DNA of 34,952 nucleotides from Planctomycetota bacterium (GCA_022562915.1 JADFOJ010000036.1:1-34952), one strand, 5' to 3'; counted from the first letter of the stretch, positions 6,972 through 15,355 are shown. Notes: a model not told the origin generated them from the letters alone. A program made the numbers and translations.

Positions 6972-8387
6972 CTAGGTGGTCATCAATCGGAAGAACCGTT
7001 CCAGCGTCTGCTCGTGTTCGAAGGCCATGATCAACTCGCGCAGCTCGATGCACCGCTGCTCGCCGACGACCTCCCGGCCAAGGGCGTTGAACTTCTGGGC
7101 GATCTCGTCTTCGGTCATCGGGTCGCGGGGGTCGCCCTTGGGAACGTCGACCCGCTGCCGGTACTCGACGCCGTCGTTGAGGATCAGCGTCACGCGGCTC
7201 GGCTGGAACTCCGGAAAGAGCTTCTCGAACTCGTCGTTGGCGACGATGGTGACCTTGTCCATGATCGGTCGCAGTGCCGGGTCGTCGATCCGCTGCTGCG
7301 TGAACTGCAACGGCGTCACCATGCCGTCGGCAAGCCCCACCGCCAGCGAGTACGGCAGGCTGTGGTCGGCGGTCTCCTTGCCCGTCGGCCGGTACTTGGC
7401 GGGGTCGCCGAGGATGTCGGCGGCCCGGGCGATGACCTCGACGCGGATTTCGGCCACGAGACCGGGGTCGACGCGGTGTTCCCTGACGATCTTCATCATC
7501 GCCGTCAGCGGCGCGTGTGACAGCGCCTCGATCGGGAAGCTCTTCATGCTGCAGTCGAGAATGCGGTAGTGCGCGTCGGAACTCGCCGGCAGCTCGTCGG
7601 TGAGCCGCGCGAGATCCCAGTCGTGGCCGAAGACGTGGGTGAGGCCCTCCTTGCCGTCGATGACGTGCTCCGGTCCGGAGTAGCCGCGCTTCGCGAGCAG
7701 TGCCGCCTCGACACCCGATCGCGTGGCCATCGGATCGACGGTGTTCTTCATGTTCGTGAGCTTGCCGGCCGTGACCGCGCCGAGGCTGCACGAGTGCGAC
7801 GCGCTGATGCCGATGGCCTGCTGGATCTGCCCGGCGGGCAACCCCAGCATTCGTCCCGCCACAATCGGCGCGACGAACGCGGTGAGCGTGGCGTGATGCC
7901 AGCCGTACTCGCGTATGCCCGGCAGGCCCGCCTCGCAGAACCGCATCTCCAGTTCATGGCCGATGATCGTGCCGAGGATGAGGTCGCGACCGCCCAGGCC
8001 GGTGAGTTCCGCCACCGAGAGGGCCGCCGGGATGATGTCGCTGGGATGCGACGGGTCCTGCTTCCAGTAGATGTCGTTGTAGTCCATCGCCCGGATCATG
8101 AGGGCGTTGAGAAAGGCCGCATCGACGGGGTTGGTCCGGAACCCGTCCACGAAGCAGGTGCACAGCGGCGCTCCCCCCATGTGCTTGCAGTGCTCCAGCG
8201 CGATCCGGACGTCGTGCTGCTGCGATCCACCCAGCGCGCAGCCGAAGCTGTCGAAGAGAAACAGCTTGGCGGCGTGAATCGCCTGCTCGGAGAGGTCATC
8301 GAACGACAGGTTCGCGGCCCACCGGGCGATCGGCCAGGAGATGAAGTCCGTGTTCTTCTTCGCGGTGTCGGTGACGGCGACGCTCAT
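6972..8387 (-). CDS. MmgE/PrpD-family dehydratase
   Basis: This 471-residue protein belongs to the MmgE/PrpD family, which includes 2-methylcitrate dehydratase and cis-aconitate decarboxylase. Family blocks are present: AMDYNDIYW followed by HPSDIIPAALSVAE, then GWHHATLTAFVAPIVAG, the central TRSGVEAALLAKRGYSGPE, and near the middle of the C-terminal half SMKSFPIEALSH. The last is close to the PrpD-type K-x-FP-E block, which favours a dehydratase over a decarboxylase. The start is ATG 8387, giving a 4-nt ATGA overlap with the dehydrogenase stop and hence likely translational coupling. Context with a homoaconitase suggests a tricarboxylic 2-hydroxy acid substrate. The exact substrate is inference. 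Confidence 0.88.
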   Translation of the reverse strand: MSVAVTDTAKKNTDFISWPIARWAANLSFDDLSEQAIHAAKLFLFDSFGCALGGSQQHDVRIALEHCKHMGGAPLCTCFVDGFRTNPVDAAFLNALMIRAMDYNDIYWKQDPSHPSDIIPAALSVAELTGLGGRDLILGTIIGHELEMRFCEAGLPGIREYGWHHATLTAFVAPIVAGRMLGLPAGQIQQAIGISASHSCSLGAVTAGKLTNMKNTVDPMATRSGVEAALLAKRGYSGPEHVIDGKEGLTHVFGHDWDLARLTDELPASSDAHYRILDCSMKSFPIEALSHAPLTAMMKIVREHRVDPGLVAEIRVEVIARAADILGDPAKYRPTGKETADHSLPYSLAVGLADGMVTPLQFTQQRIDDPALRPIMDKVTIVANDEFEKLFPEFQPSRVTLILNDGVEYRQRVDVPKGDPRDPMTEDEIAQKFNALGREVVGEQRCIELRELIMAFEHEQTLERFFRLMTT

Positions 8388-9505
8388 GAATTCACGGTCC
8401 GCGCGACTTCTTCGGCGACTTCGAGCGTCGTGTTGCCCAGGCCGACGTCGTACGTGCCGACCTTTCCATCGCGTATCACCGAGGCGACGGCGTTCTCCAG
8501 GCGCTGTGCGGCCTCGTTCTCGCCGAGCCAGTCGAACATGAGCTTCACCGTCAGCAGCATCGCCATGGGGTTGACCTTGTATTGCCCGTCGTACTTGGGC
8601 GCCGAACCGTGCGTCGGCTCGAAGACCGCATAGTCGTCGCCGATGTTGGCGGCGCTGGCAAAGCCGAGCCCCCCGACCAGGCCGGCGGCCAGGTCGGAGA
8701 TGATGTCGCCGAACATGTTCTCGGCAACCAGGACGTCGTACTCCTGCGGCTTCTTCACGAGCCACATGCACATGGCGTCGATGTTCGCCTCCCACAGCGG
8801 GATGTCCGGGTAGTCCCGGGCGACGGCGCGGGCGACGCGTGTCATCAGGCCGCCCGTTTCCCGCAGGACGTTCGGTTTCTCGACGAGGGTCACGCTGCGG
8901 CGACCGTGCGTCTTGGCGTACTCGAACGCACGGCGCACGATGGACTCACACCCCTGGCGGCTCATGATCCTCGTCGACAGCGCGAGATTCTCCAGGCCCT
9001 TCTCCTCGAACCGCTTCATTTTGGGGTTGGTGCACAACGCGTCGAAGACGTTCCGCGGTATGGGATGGAACTCCACGCCGCCGTACATTCCCTCGGTGTT
9101 CTCCCGGAAGACGACGAGATCGATGTCCTCCCGGTGGTTCAGGGGGTTGCCGGGGTACGCCTTGCAGGGCCGCAGGTTCGTGTGCAGGTTGAACAGTTGA
9201 CGGAGCGTGACGATCGGGCTGAAGTAGACGAGGCCGGTGTCCCGCAGCTTCGGCGCGAGCTCCTCGGCGGCCTCGTCCTTGGGCTTGCTGGTGATGGCGC
9301 CGAACAGGGCGCAGTCGGTCTGCCGGAGCAGGTCGATCGTGCGTTGCGGCAGCGGATCGCCTTCGTTGCACCAGAACTCCCAGCCGATATCGGCGGGCAT
9401 GTACTCGGCGTCGAAGTGCATCGCGTCGAGCACGAGCCGGGCGGCTTGCATCACGTCCTTGCCGACACCGTCTCCGGGCATCCATGCGATCGTGTACTTG
9501 GCCAT
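8384..9505 (-). CDS. Isocitrate/isopropylmalate dehydrogenase-family enzyme
   Basis: This 373-residue protein is a beta-decarboxylating dehydrogenase of the IDH/IMDH/homoisocitrate family. Substrate arginines are Arg102 (TLRQ), Arg112 (NLRP) and Arg134 (FRENTEGMYGG). Lys210 (VEKPNVLR), Asp243, Asp267 and Asp271 supply the general base and metal site. The nucleotide loop reads EPTHGSAPKY (296-305). Lys-Tyr here matches the pair that selects NADP in E. coli IDH, whereas typical isopropylmalate and homoisocitrate enzymes have Asp-Ile. It lies 10 nt after the homoaconitase stop and overlaps the PrpD start. Candidate substrates are homoisocitrate, isocitrate or a methyl-substituted analogue; the sequence alone does not decide. 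Confidence 0.87.
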   Translation of the reverse strand: MAKYTIAWMPGDGVGKDVMQAARLVLDAMHFDAEYMPADIGWEFWCNEGDPLPQRTIDLLRQTDCALFGAITSKPKDEAAEELAPKLRDTGLVYFSPIVTLRQLFNLHTNLRPCKAYPGNPLNHREDIDLVVFRENTEGMYGGVEFHPIPRNVFDALCTNPKMKRFEEKGLENLALSTRIMSRQGCESIVRRAFEYAKTHGRRSVTLVEKPNVLRETGGLMTRVARAVARDYPDIPLWEANIDAMCMWLVKKPQEYDVLVAENMFGDIISDLAAGLVGGLGFASAANIGDDYAVFEPTHGSAPKYDGQYKVNPMAMLLTVKLMFDWLGENEAAQRLENAVASVIRDGKVGTYDVGLGNTTLEVAEEVARTVNS

Positions 9506-9515
9506 GGCTTGCTGA

Positions 9516-11474
9516 CTATACAGATTCGCTCGAAAGCCGGTTCCGCACGAGGTTCTCGGCGCCGCCGGCGACGATGAGTTCCTGTGCGACGGCGCTCAGC
9601 GGGGAGAAGGCGATCGGTTCACCGTCGAGTAACACTGTCGAGGTCGTGAAGTCGAGGGTGATCGAGGGTCCGGGGATCGTCGCGCCGCCCTGCGAACCGA
9701 GGCTGGCGTGCAGCGCGTCGTAGAGCCCGGGGCTGTCGAGGACCAGGAAGCCGTTGTTGAAGGCGTTGCGCTTGTACGTCTGGCTGAAGGACGCGGCGAT
9801 GACGCACCGGATTCCCCGCTGGATGAGACACGTCGCGGCCTGCTCGCGCGACGAACCCGTGCCGAAGTTGCGGCCCGCCACGACGATGTCACCCGAAACC
9901 GCCAGGTCGTTGAACCGCGGGTCGTAGTTGGCGAACGATGCCGCGGCCATCTCGTCCGGGGTCACGTCGTCGCGATAGGTCAGTGTGCCGGAGTAGATGC
10001 CGTCCGTGTTCAGGTTGTCCACCGGGAGAAGCAATACGCGACCGGTGAGCTCGGCGGGGAAACCGTCGAGGATCTCGACGGACCCCCCCACTGGCGGCAC
10101 CGGGCCGGGGGCGTCATTCACCCGTACCGAGAACTTCGGCGTGACATACTCGAACGGCACCGGTGAGCAGATGTACCCCGCGGCCGCCGATGCGGCGACG
10201 ACGCCGGGGCTGCCGAGATATGCCTTGGCGTCGCGGGAGCCCATCCGCCCCTTGAAGTTGCGGTTGGTCGCACTGATACAGACCTCGCCCGGTTTCAGCG
10301 TCCCCTTGCCGAGACCTATGCACGGACCGCATCCACTGGGCAGCGGGATGGCGCCGGCGTCGAGGAGCGTCCGCCAGTAGCCCTTTTGCTCTGCCTGGGT
10401 GCGTATCTCGGCGGACGCGGCGGCGATGTAGAACTCGACGCCGTCGGCCACCCGGCGCCCCGCAAGAATGCCGGCGGCCTCGGCGAAGTCCCCGAGCCGC
10501 GCGTTGACGCAGCTCAGCAGGTAGGCCTTGTCGATCTTGACGCGCTTCTTCTCGATCTCCGGTAACGCGTGCATTGTCTTCACGTGGTCCGGTCCCGACA
10601 CGTGCGGGATGACGGTCGCGAGGTCCAGTGTCAGTTCCACCGCGTAGTGGGCGTCGTCATCGGGCACCAGCCCCTGTCCGAACCAGCGATCGACATCGTC
10701 CCGCGAGAATCGCGGTGTCGCGCGCCGCGCCAGGTACGACGCCCGGTCGTGCAGGTAGTCGCGCAGGACCTCGTCGAACGGAAAGACGCCCGCCAGGGCC
10801 CCCCACTCCGTCGTCATGTTGGCGATCGACATGCGGTGATCCATGCCCAGGCACCCGACGGCCTCGCCGTGGAACTCCACGGCCATGTTCAACACCTCGT
10901 CGTGGTTGAACACACCGCACAGGGCGATGATGACGTCCTTGCCCACGACGCCGGGGCGCAATGCGCCGGTGAGAGTCACCCGCGCCACCGGCGGAACCTG
11001 CCACCACGTCTGCCCCGTCGCCCAGATGCAGGCGGCGTCGGTGCGAACGACCGGTGTTCCCAGCGCGCCGGCGGCCCCGTAGAGGTTCGAGTGCGAATCG
11101 CTGCCGACGACGAGACTCCCCGGGGTCACGTATCCCTGCTCGACCATCACCTGGTGGCAGATGCCGGTGCCCGCCGGGTAGAAGTCGATGCCGTGGGTCT
11201 CGGCGAAGGCCTGGATCTTCGCGTACTTGCCGAGGTTCTCCGGCGAGGTGTTCTGGATGTCGTGGTCGATGGCGAAGACGGGCTGGCTCGGATCGAAGAT
11301 CTTCGCGCCGTCCCCGGTGATCGACCTGAACTTGCCCATGACCGCCGACGTGTTGTCGTGGGTCATGACGTGCTTCGGGCGGATAGTGATGAAGTCGCCG
11401 GCATGGACCTCCTGGCCGGCGGTCAGCCCGACCGCGTACCGACCGGCAATCTTCTCCACGAGCGTCTGCGCCAT
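9516..11474 (-). CDS. Fused homoaconitase, fungal Lys4/LysF type
   Basis: This 652-residue aconitase-superfamily protein has large (1-450) and small (about 465-652) domains in one chain. The iron-sulfur ligands are Cys322 (LSCVNARL), Cys382 and Cys385 (SGCGPCIG). The swivelling small domain has GTGSSREQA with the catalytic serine (541-542). Many blocks match yeast and Aspergillus homoaconitase as I recall them: DSHSNLYGAAGALGTP, RTDAACIWATGQTWWQ, ANMTTEWGALAG, ATNRNFKGRMGS and NLNTDGIYSGTLTY. It is clearly unlike AcnA/AcnB and unlike the split LeuC/LeuD pair. Homoaconitase interconverts homocitrate, homoaconitate and homoisocitrate. It is the first gene of a four-gene operon. ATG 11474 is the only good start; no strong ribosome binding site is seen. 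Confidence 0.85.
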   Translation of the reverse strand: MAQTLVEKIAGRYAVGLTAGQEVHAGDFITIRPKHVMTHDNTSAVMGKFRSITGDGAKIFDPSQPVFAIDHDIQNTSPENLGKYAKIQAFAETHGIDFYPAGTGICHQVMVEQGYVTPGSLVVGSDSHSNLYGAAGALGTPVVRTDAACIWATGQTWWQVPPVARVTLTGALRPGVVGKDVIIALCGVFNHDEVLNMAVEFHGEAVGCLGMDHRMSIANMTTEWGALAGVFPFDEVLRDYLHDRASYLARRATPRFSRDDVDRWFGQGLVPDDDAHYAVELTLDLATVIPHVSGPDHVKTMHALPEIEKKRVKIDKAYLLSCVNARLGDFAEAAGILAGRRVADGVEFYIAAASAEIRTQAEQKGYWRTLLDAGAIPLPSGCGPCIGLGKGTLKPGEVCISATNRNFKGRMGSRDAKAYLGSPGVVAASAAAGYICSPVPFEYVTPKFSVRVNDAPGPVPPVGGSVEILDGFPAELTGRVLLLPVDNLNTDGIYSGTLTYRDDVTPDEMAAASFANYDPRFNDLAVSGDIVVAGRNFGTGSSREQAATCLIQRGIRCVIAASFSQTYKRNAFNNGFLVLDSPGLYDALHASLGSQGGATIPGPSITLDFTTSTVLLDGEPIAFSPLSAVAQELIVAGGAENLVRNRLSSESV

Positions 11475-11513
11475 GGATGAAGAATATCACCCCGAGATCC
11501 TCCGCAGGGCCGC

Positions 11514-11699
11514 AGCGACAAGGATCCGACGATCGCGGAGTTACTCAAGAACCACTGGTACGCGACCGGGCAGTTCGGGAGGAACCACCTGGGAGACCGC
11601 AACGAGTTCCTGCCCACGGTGCACGGTTTCGACGAGTTCTACGGCGATCTCTACCACCTCAACGCCGAGGAAGAGCCCCTCACGCCCCTGGGGACATGA
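11514..11699 (+). pseudogene. Arylsulfatase remnant
   Basis: A 61-codon open segment reads [20 protein letters not shown], then [20 protein letters not shown] and [15 protein letters not shown] before a TGA at 11697. This is the internal block of arylsulfatases around the K/R-N-HLGD and TVHGFDEF motifs, roughly residues 100-170 of proteins about 500 residues long. The upstream Cys-x-Pro-x-Arg sulfatase signature and all downstream sequence are missing, and there is no start codon in frame. It is therefore a decayed fragment lying in the divergent space between homoaconitase and the nitronate monooxygenase gene. Confidence 0.75.
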
Positions 11700-11787
11700 T
11701 CCGGCCTACGCTACGTCAATCGGGTCGGCCCCGATCTACGCTCGCGGCCCTCTCGGGGCCGATAGAGGTCCTGAAGGGATCCTTGTC

Positions 11788-13293
11788 GTGATTCATCCTA
11801 AGATGGCCCCGTCCATGAATACGGTCGAATTGCCCATCATCATCCAGGGCGGCATGGGGGCCGGCGTCTCCAGCTGGCAGCTTGCCCGCGCCGTCGCCAG
11901 GGAGGGGCAACTCGGGGTCGTCTCCGGAACCGCCCTTGACGTCATTCTCGCCCGGCGACTCCAGGTCGGCGACATCGGCGGTCACGTCCGCCGGGCGCTG
12001 AAGAACTTCCCGGTGCCTGACGTCGCGAAGCGGATCATCGATCGCTATTTCGTTCCGGGCGGCAAGGCCGACGACAAGTCATTTCGCGCCAAGCCCGTTC
12101 CGGCGGTGAAACCGTCACGGCACCTCGAGGACCTGCTTGTCGCGAGCAACTTCGTCGAGGTCTTCCTCGCGAAGGAAGGGCACGACAACCCGGTCGGGAT
12201 CAACTATCTGGAGAAGATCCAGTTGCCCAACCTGCCTTCCATCTACGGTGCGATGCTCGCCGGCGTGACCTACATCCTGATGGGCGCCGGCATCCCCCGG
12301 ACCATCCCCGGCATCCTCGACCGTCTCGCCCAGAGACAGGAAGTCGAACTGCGGCTCGACGTCAAGGGAGCGGACCCCGGCGAGGAGTTCTTCACCCGGT
12401 TCGACCCCAACGAGTACTGCGGCGGCGCGGCGCCGATGGTCGAACGTCCCCGCTTCATCGCCATCGTCGCCAGCGCGACGCTCGCCAACATGCTCGCACG
12501 CAAGTCCAACGGCCGCGTCGACGGGTTCGTGGTCGAAGGGCCTACCGCCGGCGGGCACAACGCGCCGCCACGCGGGCAGCTGCAGTTGAGCGTGGAGGGA
12601 GAGCCGATCTACAGTGAACGCGATATCGTCGACCTCGAGGCGATGAAGGCACTGGGACGGCCCTTCTGGCTGGCGGGCGGGTACGGGACGCCCCAGGGCG
12701 TCGTCGAGGCGCTGCGCCTGGGAGCCACCGGCGTCCAGGTCGGGACGGCCTTCGCGTACACCGATGAATCCGGGATCGACCCGGCCATCAAGAAGCGGGT
12801 CATTGCGATGAGCCGGGCGGGCGAGGCCCGCGTCTTCACCGATCCGATCGCCTCACCGACGGGCTTCCCGTTCAAGGTTGTGCAGTTGCCGGGCACCATC
12901 TCCGAAGAGTCGGCGTACCAGGCCAGGACGCGCGTCTGCGACCTTTCGTACCTGCGTCACGCGTACAAGAAGCCGGACGGCACGGTCGGATGGCGATGCC
13001 CCTCCGAGCCCGTCGAGGACTACCTCAAGAAGGGCGGTGACATCAAGGACACGGTCGGCCGCAAGTGCGTCTGCAACGGTCTGCTGGTCGACATCGGGCT
13101 CGGCCAGATCCAGCGCAACGGCGAGGTCGAGAAAGCCCTGGTGACCTCCGGTGACGACGTGGCGACGGTCGCGCGTTTCCTCAAGCCCGGCGCGACCTCG
13201 TACGCCGCGTCGGACGTGCTGGAGTACCTGACGAGCGAACTCGACACGGCGCTCAGTCCGAGTGTTCCCGCCGTCAGCAGGCAGGCCATCTGA
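11788..13293 (+). CDS. Nitronate monooxygenase-family flavoprotein
   Basis: This is a TIM-barrel FMN protein of the 2-nitropropane dioxygenase/nitronate monooxygenase superfamily, about 501 residues and longer than classical members (about 330-380). The FMN-binding start IIIQGGMGAGVSSW, the EGPTAGGHNAPPRG block with the conserved His, and GGYGTPQGVVEALRLGATGV (phosphate-binding region) are intact. A C-terminal part with several cysteines (GRKCVCNGLL) is additional and unassigned. The GTG at 11788 has an AAGGGA 9 nt upstream; ATG 11803 or 11815 are alternatives. Much of the frame upstream of 11788 is not coding. The substrate is unknown; a PfaD-like or enoyl-reductase role cannot be excluded. 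Confidence 0.85.
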   Translation: MIHPKMAPSMNTVELPIIIQGGMGAGVSSWQLARAVAREGQLGVVSGTALDVILARRLQVGDIGGHVRRALKNFPVPDVAKRIIDRYFVPGGKADDKSFRAKPVPAVKPSRHLEDLLVASNFVEVFLAKEGHDNPVGINYLEKIQLPNLPSIYGAMLAGVTYILMGAGIPRTIPGILDRLAQRQEVELRLDVKGADPGEEFFTRFDPNEYCGGAAPMVERPRFIAIVASATLANMLARKSNGRVDGFVVEGPTAGGHNAPPRGQLQLSVEGEPIYSERDIVDLEAMKALGRPFWLAGGYGTPQGVVEALRLGATGVQVGTAFAYTDESGIDPAIKKRVIAMSRAGEARVFTDPIASPTGFPFKVVQLPGTISEESAYQARTRVCDLSYLRHAYKKPDGTVGWRCPSEPVEDYLKKGGDIKDTVGRKCVCNGLLVDIGLGQIQRNGEVEKALVTSGDDVATVARFLKPGATSYAASDVLEYLTSELDTALSPSVPAVSRQAI

Positions 13294-13339
13294 AAAAAAC
13301 GCCCGCCGCCCGGAGGAGGATGGTCCAGTGGCGGCGGGC
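13293..13339 (-). terminator. Rho-independent terminator for minus-strand transcripts
   Basis: GCCCGCCGCC (13301-13310) pairs with GGCGGCGGGC (13330-13339). In minus-strand orientation the stem is followed by a seven-base T run (complement of 13293-13299). It would end transcripts from the small genes at 13510-14217 and abuts the stop codon of the nitronate monooxygenase gene. Confidence 0.65.
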
Positions 13340-13509
13340 TGAGGAGTAGATGCTGACGGCGGGTGCATGCTGTGCCGCGTGAGACTCTGCTCCCTTTCTT
13401 CTCTCTGCATCCCTCAGTACGTTGGCCGATGGCCGCGGGTCCGGCCGGTGCGGAGAATTCTCGGTCCCGGCAGAGTCGGGCCGCGCGGCACCCGCTCGCG
13501 GGAGGCTCT

Positions 13510-13707
13510 TCAGGCCAGACCGTCTTCCTGGGAAATGGCGAGCCAGAACTCGGCCTGCTCAGGTCCCGGCTGACCGGCGAGATCGAGCCGGACGTGCTCC
13601 TGGTTGCCCCTTGCCGGCGGCGGCAGGACCACGTTGGACGGCGTCGTGGAGAACATGATCGTGCTCTTGAAGGATGAGATGGCGATCCAGGTCTGTCGTA
13701 ACCCCAT
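13510..13707 (-). CDS. Small hypothetical protein (65 aa)
   Basis: I do not recognise this protein. It begins MGLRQTWIAISSF, has a P-rich middle (VVLPPPARGNQE) and ends EFWLAISQEDGLA. The case for a real gene is an AAGGAG ribosome binding site 8 nt before ATG 13707 and a good rho-independent terminator about 170 nt downstream on the same strand. It has no signal peptide or membrane segment. No function can be proposed. Confidence 0.55.
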   Translation of the reverse strand: MGLRQTWIAISSFKSTIMFSTTPSNVVLPPPARGNQEHVRLDLAGQPGPEQAEFWLAISQEDGLA

Positions 13708-13887
13708 TGATGCATCTCCTTGTTTCAGCGTGCTCGACTCACCGATACTTTCGCACGCATCCTTCAGACGGTTCGACCCATCCGACGGTTCTTCGTCATG
13801 CGGTTGTTTTGCCGCTCCCGGCAGACCACCCGCAAGATCACCCGGATGCGGGACGGACGGGAGACCAGGTCTACCGCGGTGGCAGGC

Positions 13888-14217
13888 TCACTTCGGCGCG
13901 TACGTGTTGAGCATGTTCTTGCCGGCCGTGAGATGGTGGATCGTCTCGTTCACCAGCGAGAGGAGCTTGACGTAGGAGTCCTTGGTCAGCTCCTTGCGTC
14001 GCAGCGCGTCGTTGCCCGCCGAGAGCGCGTGTGTCAGGCAGTCCAGCGCGATCAGCGAGCGCTCGATCACCTCGTGACCGCCACGATCAGCGCCGGTGTC
14101 GAGGTCCGTCATGGAATCGTCGGCGATCCAGTTGAGCACCACCGCCGGTCGAGCAGGAGAAACCGAGCGCTCTGGTGACATTCGTTGTATTGCAGACGAG
14201 CCGTTGGACACGTGCAT
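13888..14217 (-). CDS. Hypothetical helical protein
   Basis: I do not recognise the family. The C-terminal 70 residues (from about DTGADRGG) look like a compact helical protein with amphipathic stretches such as VIERSLIALDCLTHALSAGN and YVKLLSLVNETIHHLTAGKN. The start is uncertain: ATG 14217, 14181 and 14112 are all in frame and none has a clear ribosome binding site. The last gives the part that looks most protein-like. It precedes the 65-residue gene by 180 nt on the same strand and may share its terminator. Confidence 0.5.
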   Translation of the reverse strand: MHVSNGSSAIQRMSPERSVSPARPAVVLNWIADDSMTDLDTGADRGGHEVIERSLIALDCLTHALSAGNDALRRKELTKDSYVKLLSLVNETIHHLTAGKNMLNTYAPK

Positions 14218-14464
14218 GAAGAGCAGTGCACTCCCGGGGGAGTTGTCGTTGCACCACCATATCGATGGGTGAGGACGGACAATGTCTTTCGACCGATGAA
14301 CCTGCGGGTTGTTTTTGGTTGAATTGATCCCGTTTTCCTATTGCTGTGAGTCTCGCGGACTGGCGGCATCCGGGCGGATGTGTCCCGGCGTGTCCGCACA
14401 CATCGTCGGCCGTGTTTTCTTTGGGGGATTGCTCCCGGAAAGTGGGACGGGGCATGCCACTCAA

Positions 14465-15237
14465 TCATCGGCCAGCGGTGCTTGTCGCCGTGGCGGTACT
14501 CGTCGCCGTCGCGGCCTTGGCTGCGCGGACACCGTCGCGGACGTGCAGGAATCGCTCGTAGGCCCGCCGGGCCGCCTCGTGCTCACCAAGGCTCGTCAGC
14601 ACTCGTGACAGCTTGAAGTACGCGCCGTAGAGAGCCGGGTTGAGGCGGATTGCGCGCTCCAGTTGCCGGCGGGCCGCTTCGAGCCGGCCTGTGCGGATGT
14701 CGACGTCGGCCAGGCGCGCGTGGGCGGAGGCGCGGCGCTGCCGCAGGCCGGGGGTCGCTCCGCAGAGCTCGATGGCGCGAACAAAACAGCTCCGGGCCTC
14801 CTCCAGGCGATCGTCGTCGTAGGCGACAAGTCCCAGGGCGAAATGCGTGTGCGGACTGTCGGGCGAGTGCTCCAGGAACGTCTCGAACGCCTTGCGGGCA
14901 CCGGCCCCGTCACCGAGGTAGTACAGGCAGTAGCCGAGGAAGTGTTGCGTCTGGCGGTAGTCGGGCTCGAGTTCGACCGCCCGTCTGAAGTGAGGCAGCG
15001 CCACCCCGTAGCGATGCTGCTGGTGATAGCTGAGGCCGAGCATGAACGCCGCCCGGCCGGATTCCGGTTTGCGCCGGTCGAGCGGTACGAGGATCGCGCG
15101 GGCCGCCTCGAACTTCGAGTGCAGGATCAACTCGTACGCTGCATCGAGTTGATCCTCGATGCCTTGCGTCGCCGCCGGCAGCACCAGCGCGAGCCAGACG
15201 CAGGCCGCCCCGCCACGATGACGCCCGGTCAGGGGCG
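14465..15237 (-). CDS. TPR-repeat protein, 5' end removed by IS4-family element
   Basis: Five tetratricopeptide repeats are visible, for example AAFMLGLSYHQQHRYGVALP, HFALGLVAYDDDRLEEARSC and ARLADVDIRTGRLEAARRQL, followed by an Ala/Thr-rich tail (TATSTATATSTAG). TPR proteins act as protein-binding scaffolds. The N-terminal part CVWLALVLPAATQ resembles a signal peptide, but no ATG, GTG or TTG precedes it before the IS4 inverted repeat begins at 15238. Only a TTG at 15340 inside the element keeps the frame open. The insertion therefore seems to have taken the start codon. Before insertion the gene would have lain immediately downstream of the BNR/dockerin-like gene ending at 16712. Confidence 0.7.
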
Positions 15238-15302
15238 AATGCCGTTCAATTAAGCCGTAAGTCCTTTTGCCAAGCGCGGTTATGCGCGCTTGCGCTTTAA
15301 GA

Positions 15303-15350
15303 AGCCTCCTGCGAGAATTGGTGTTGCACCAACAACCCAAGCAGGAGGCT
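15303..15350 (+). promoter_or_regulatory. RNA stem that sequesters the transposase ribosome binding site
   Basis: AGCCTCCTGC (15303-15312) is a perfect complement of GCAGGAGGCT (15341-15350). The second arm contains the AGGAGG ribosome binding site 6 nt before the transposase ATG. Between the arms a second stem TTGGTG-ttg-CACCAA (15318-15332) can form. Transcripts entering from outside the element would fold the site shut, while a start inside the left arm would leave it open. Such fold-back inhibition is known in IS10. Confidence 0.7.
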
Positions 15351-15355
15351 CAAGG

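Noticed and set aside
6972..8387. Calling the PrpD protein a cis-aconitate decarboxylase (itaconate synthesis)
   Set aside because: It is the same family, but the C-terminal SMKSFPIEALSH block is closer to PrpD, and the neighbours are a hydratase and a dehydrogenase that itaconate synthesis would not need.
9516..11474. Naming this gene acnA (ordinary aconitase)
   Set aside because: Length, domain fusion and sequence blocks match Lys4/LysF homoaconitase and not AcnA (about 900 residues) or AcnB.
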